The notes beneath the pieces were generated by a model. It was given only the letters and a program-made list of their open reading frames with translations, did no database searches and had not been told where the DNA came from. Position numbers and translations under genes: made by a program. From CAWGCA01 sp963820955 (GTDB lineage Bacteria; Pseudomonadota; Gammaproteobacteria; Chromatiales; Chromatiaceae), in the NCBI GenBank assembly GCA_963820955.1, contig CAWGCA010000020.1, forward strand, positions 1 to 64,000: 64,000 bases of DNA, given 5' to 3'. Shown one piece after another: positions 62,088 to 64,000 of the stretch. Within the stretch, counting starts at the first letter, position 1; each line of letters starts with the position of its first letter.

Positions 62088-62228
62088 GTGATCGTAGATA
62101 ATTTCACTCTGAGCGGTATTGTTACCATCCTTGCCATCGCTATCTTCCTCCTGGCCAGCGGAAATCGGACCAGGACTTCAGAAAGCCCTGAATTAACACC
62201 AACAAAAAAGCCTGATACAAAAAACTAG
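62088..62228 (+). CDS. Small single-helix membrane protein, 46 residues
   Basis: A GTG preceded by AGGGGAC opens MIVDNFTLSGIVTILAIAIF, one transmembrane segment, then a polar Thr/Lys/Pro tail ending PDTKN. TAG at 62226-62228. Plausible small membrane protein of unknown role. Confidence 0.5.
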   Translation: MIVDNFTLSGIVTILAIAIFLLASGNRTRTSESPELTPTKKPDTKN

Positions 62229-62761
62229 TTCGGATTCTCCCTGATCTTCCCCTGCCCTAGCCGCAGGGATAGAGGGTCTTCCTCATCCTGCCGAGCGTAT
62301 TCACAGCGGGGGCGTTTTGCTGTGGAAAAACGGCAGCGTCAGGTGATCTGTATCCGCTTGTCCGACATTAACCAACGCTGTTCTCCACTCCCGCTTGCAT
62401 CGCCTGGCCCGCCTCGGCTGTCATCAGGTAACCGAATCGATACCTGATCCGGGGTCGCCCAAAATGCTACGATCGCTTAATACCGCATTAAGGCGGATAT
62501 TAGAGCCTGTTTAAACAGCATCCCATACCAACGTATAACACGGCTGGCGACTATCGTCATCGGCCCGTCTCTTCGATCCGAGGGTTGCGGCCAGGAACTG
62601 GAATTGGAGCTACAGTTCGAAACAATCAGGCAGCCTGGTCCGCCGCTTCAAATGCTCACACACAGCAGGGCCAACGGAATCCCCGCTGGCCCTGCTCTGC
62701 TGAACATCGATCTTACAAGGATTTCTTGCTCCTAGCAGACTCCTATCTCCTATACCGCAAG
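62229..62761. other. Gene-poor stretch downstream of the sulfur-globule-like gene
   Basis: About 530 bases with no convincing reading frame; the plus-strand frame at 62585-63031 is antisense to the globule-like gene. It holds a strong hairpin at 62664-62696. Confidence 0.5.
62664..62696 (-). terminator. Hairpin downstream of the sulfur-globule-like gene
   Basis: AGCAGGGCCAACGG (62664-62677) pairs with CCGCTGGCCCTGCT (62683-62696) with one mismatch and a 5-base loop, 65 bases after the stop. There is no T-run. It probably stabilises or ends a highly expressed small mRNA. Confidence 0.6.
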
Positions 62762-63097
62762 TTATTTCTCCGCGACTTGAGGTGCCGATGCTACCGGAAG
62801 CGTTGGCCTCACAGGATATCGGTACACGGGATAAGCGCCGTAGTGGGCATAGTATGGATAGCCCCCGTAAAAGGGATATGGCCGATGATAGGCGTATCTG
62901 CCGAAGCCGGGATAACCCCATCCATAGTATCCAGGATGATGGCCCCAGCCATAGTATCCGGGATAGCCCCAGCCCCCGCCTCCGAAATGGAAGCCGAAGC
63001 CACTGCCAAACCCGAAGAAAAACGCGTGTGATTGAGAGGGTATCGCCAACAGCAATGTCGCGAGCATTGCGGAGGTAATAGTAGACAACGCTTTCAT
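62762..63097 (-). CDS. Sulfur-globule-type envelope protein (Gly/Tyr/aromatic-rich, exported)
   Basis: AGGAGG lies 6 bases upstream of the ATG. The 111-residue precursor has a signal peptide (STITSAMLATLLLAIPSQSHA) followed by an aromatic and glycine-rich mature part (FFFGFGSGFGFHFGGGGWGY, repeats of PGYYGWG and PYPFYGG). This composition is the hallmark of SgpA/SgpB proteins that coat periplasmic sulfur globules in Chromatiaceae. It fits the dsr pathway, which oxidises stored sulfur. General glycine-rich secreted proteins are an alternative, so the symbol is left blank. Confidence 0.78.
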   Translation of the reverse strand: MKALSTITSAMLATLLLAIPSQSHAFFFGFGSGFGFHFGGGGWGYPGYYGWGHHPGYYGWGYPGFGRYAYHRPYPFYGGYPYYAHYGAYPVYRYPVRPTLPVASAPQVAEK

Positions 63098-63172
63098 AAT
63101 CTACCTCCTGCGTCCTGACAGCTCTGAAATCTCCTTTCTTCAATCCTTACTGGAATTCCATTTCCATAATTA

Positions 63173-63201
63173 AATTATTAATAATATCCTGATATTTTCA
63201 A
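63173..63201 (-). promoter_or_regulatory. Candidate promoter of the sulfur-globule-like gene
   Basis: On the minus strand, TTGAAA (63196-63201) and ATAATT (63173-63178) are spaced by 17 bases, 76 bases before the start codon. The region is AT-rich. Confidence 0.45.
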
Positions 63202-63293
63202 ATCAACAGATTTAATCTCCGGTATCACTCAATCTTGCGTTTACCCCAAGAAATCTCTTCGCGGCGCTGAATATCAAAAAACGGGTTCACCAA

Positions 63294-63329
63294 TAAAAAA
63301 AGGCGCATACGAGAAACCATATGCACCTT
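63294..63329 (-). terminator. Intrinsic terminator after the 67-residue Cys-rich gene
   Basis: On the minus strand AAGGTGCATATG pairs with CGTATGCGCCTT and a run of T follows (plus-strand A-run at 63294-63300). It is 160 bases after the stop at 63491, which supports that a minus-strand gene is transcribed there. Confidence 0.7.
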
Positions 63330-63490
63330 CATCATTGGCAGTTAACGAATACTTACCGCCAGCAAACAGGGGATTTTTCTGTAATTTATTTCTATTCTAA
63401 ATTGACCGATGCTTTAAAACCGCTCCCTATCACGTTTTGGGGCAAAATCCGCACCCCTGCGCCCACCGCCTCGTTGGGTCGCACACCTTC

Positions 63491-63694
63491 TCAGGTATCA
63501 CTTCTAACAGCATCATACTCGCTTGTTTCCCCTAGCAACGATGCCCACATGGCATTTTGCTGGGTAAAACGTCTGGAGTGTTTTTTTGCGTCGTATGAAT
63601 ATGGACAATCCTCAGGTCGCCAATCGCAGGCAACCCCTTGCACTATCTCATGGTCACAGACAACACAAACACTTTCTGTGACATTTTTTGACAT
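63491..63694 (-). CDS. Small cysteine-containing protein, 67 residues
   Basis: GGGAGA lies about 10 bases before the ATG. The product MSKNVTESVCVVCDHEIVQG continues with CDWRPEDCPYS, giving four cysteines in a CxxC...C...C arrangement, which suggests a small zinc or iron-sulfur site. A downstream intrinsic terminator supports expression. Family not recognised. Confidence 0.5.
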   Translation of the reverse strand: MSKNVTESVCVVCDHEIVQGVACDWRPEDCPYSYDAKKHSRRFTQQNAMWASLLGETSEYDAVRSDT

Positions 63695-64000
63695 TTTTGC
63701 AATTCTCCCTTTTTAGTCGCGTCTGATTGGTTTTACTACACTATCTATTATGGACCAAGGATGAGAATAATCCAATGGTTTCATTGATTCAGATCATTAT
63801 ATTTTACTGTTATCTGACTGATGAGAAAGAAATTCATACCCTCATAGATGAAAGAATTTAATTCCCTATAAGGCTCTGGAGATAAACTGGAACAGCACCG
63901 AACAAAATGCAACATAGTTACCACCAGGTTCATATTCCGGGTCATGATTTCCAATATTGTTGCATATTAACAACATATGTCTCATAAATGCTACTTCGCT
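63695..64000. other. AT-rich window end without a recognised gene
   Basis: Stop codons are frequent in all frames and no ribosome binding site with a start codon stands out. It may hold the promoter of the 67-residue gene. Confidence 0.4.

Larger units (their letters stand above)
63098..63490. other. AT-rich intergenic region with promoter and terminator
   Basis: About 390 bases between two minus-strand genes. It contains the globule-like gene promoter candidate at 63173-63201 and a terminator for the upstream small gene at 63294-63329. No further gene seen. Confidence 0.5.

Noticed and set aside
62585..63031. 148-residue plus-strand open frame opposite the sulfur-globule-like gene
   Set aside because: Antisense to a gene with a signal peptide and strong SD; composition is an echo of its Gly/Tyr codons.
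63321..63716. 131-residue plus-strand open frame near the window end
   Set aside because: It starts inside the terminator hairpin, has no SD, and is antisense to the cysteine protein.

Overview
The window reads as a sulfur-oxidising gammaproteobacterium (Chromatiales or Sedimenticolaceae type; no species call is possible from this sequence). The main evidence is a complete oxidative-type dsr cluster on the minus strand, dsrABEFHCMKLJOPNR-S (40665 down to 26405), with dsrL, dsrEFH and dsrN present, plus a sulfur-globule-type envelope protein (62762-63097), a rhodanese and a cysteine-free DsrC paralogue. No rRNA, tRNA, CRISPR array or insertion sequence was seen.

Region 1-1430 is a heavily frameshifted piece of a different-looking gene (a membrane glycosyltransferase-like protein on the plus strand). 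It joins abruptly, at about 1430, the C-terminal part of a giant surface protein. This looks like a poor-quality or chimeric contig end. Region 1431-23975 is one minus-strand block. Read in the direction of transcription it holds a double-GAF/HlyD membrane protein, a PqqD-like/M50 protease/HlyD fusion, a shortened SecA-like ATPase, a periplasmic HlyD adaptor with a SPOR-like tail, an ankyrin/SPOR periplasmic protein, and a roughly 4,400-residue repeat protein with an N-terminal LEPR-XLL type motif and a DUF4347 domain. The giant gene is split by one frameshift near 8010. I infer a dedicated export and surface-anchoring system for the giant protein. There is no ABC ATPase or TolC in the locus, so the usual type I model does not explain it. 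This is the best candidate for an undescribed system.

Region 24216-26273 encodes an EF-G paralogue convergent with dsrS. The dsr cluster (26405-40665) carries an extra PilZ gene between dsrR and dsrS, an intrinsic-terminator-like hairpin between dsrP and dsrN, and hairpins after dsrA and dsrC. It reduces or oxidises sulfur species in the cytoplasm: DsrEFH and DsrC relay sulfur to the DsrAB sirohaem enzyme, DsrMKJOP connects to the quinone pool, and DsrL is the NAD(P)H-linked flavoprotein partner.

Upstream of dsrA, on the plus strand (41268-43491), are a 58-residue protein, a helical unknown, a Cas6/Cmx6-like protein with no CRISPR array in the window, and a DsrC homologue without its cysteines (RspA type). 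Region 43609-55242 holds a PKHD-type dioxygenase, a receiver-like protein, several unknowns, a MoxR ATPase with a partner of the DUF2201/VWA-like type, a BepA-like M48 protease, a VWA membrane protein with an acidic coiled-coil neighbour, a rhodanese and a SnoaL-like protein. Region 55260-61482 is mostly housekeeping (rmuC, mtaB, Mut7-C, exodeoxyribonuclease III, tatD). The end (61483-64000) is AT-rich and holds small exported proteins including the sulfur-globule-like protein.
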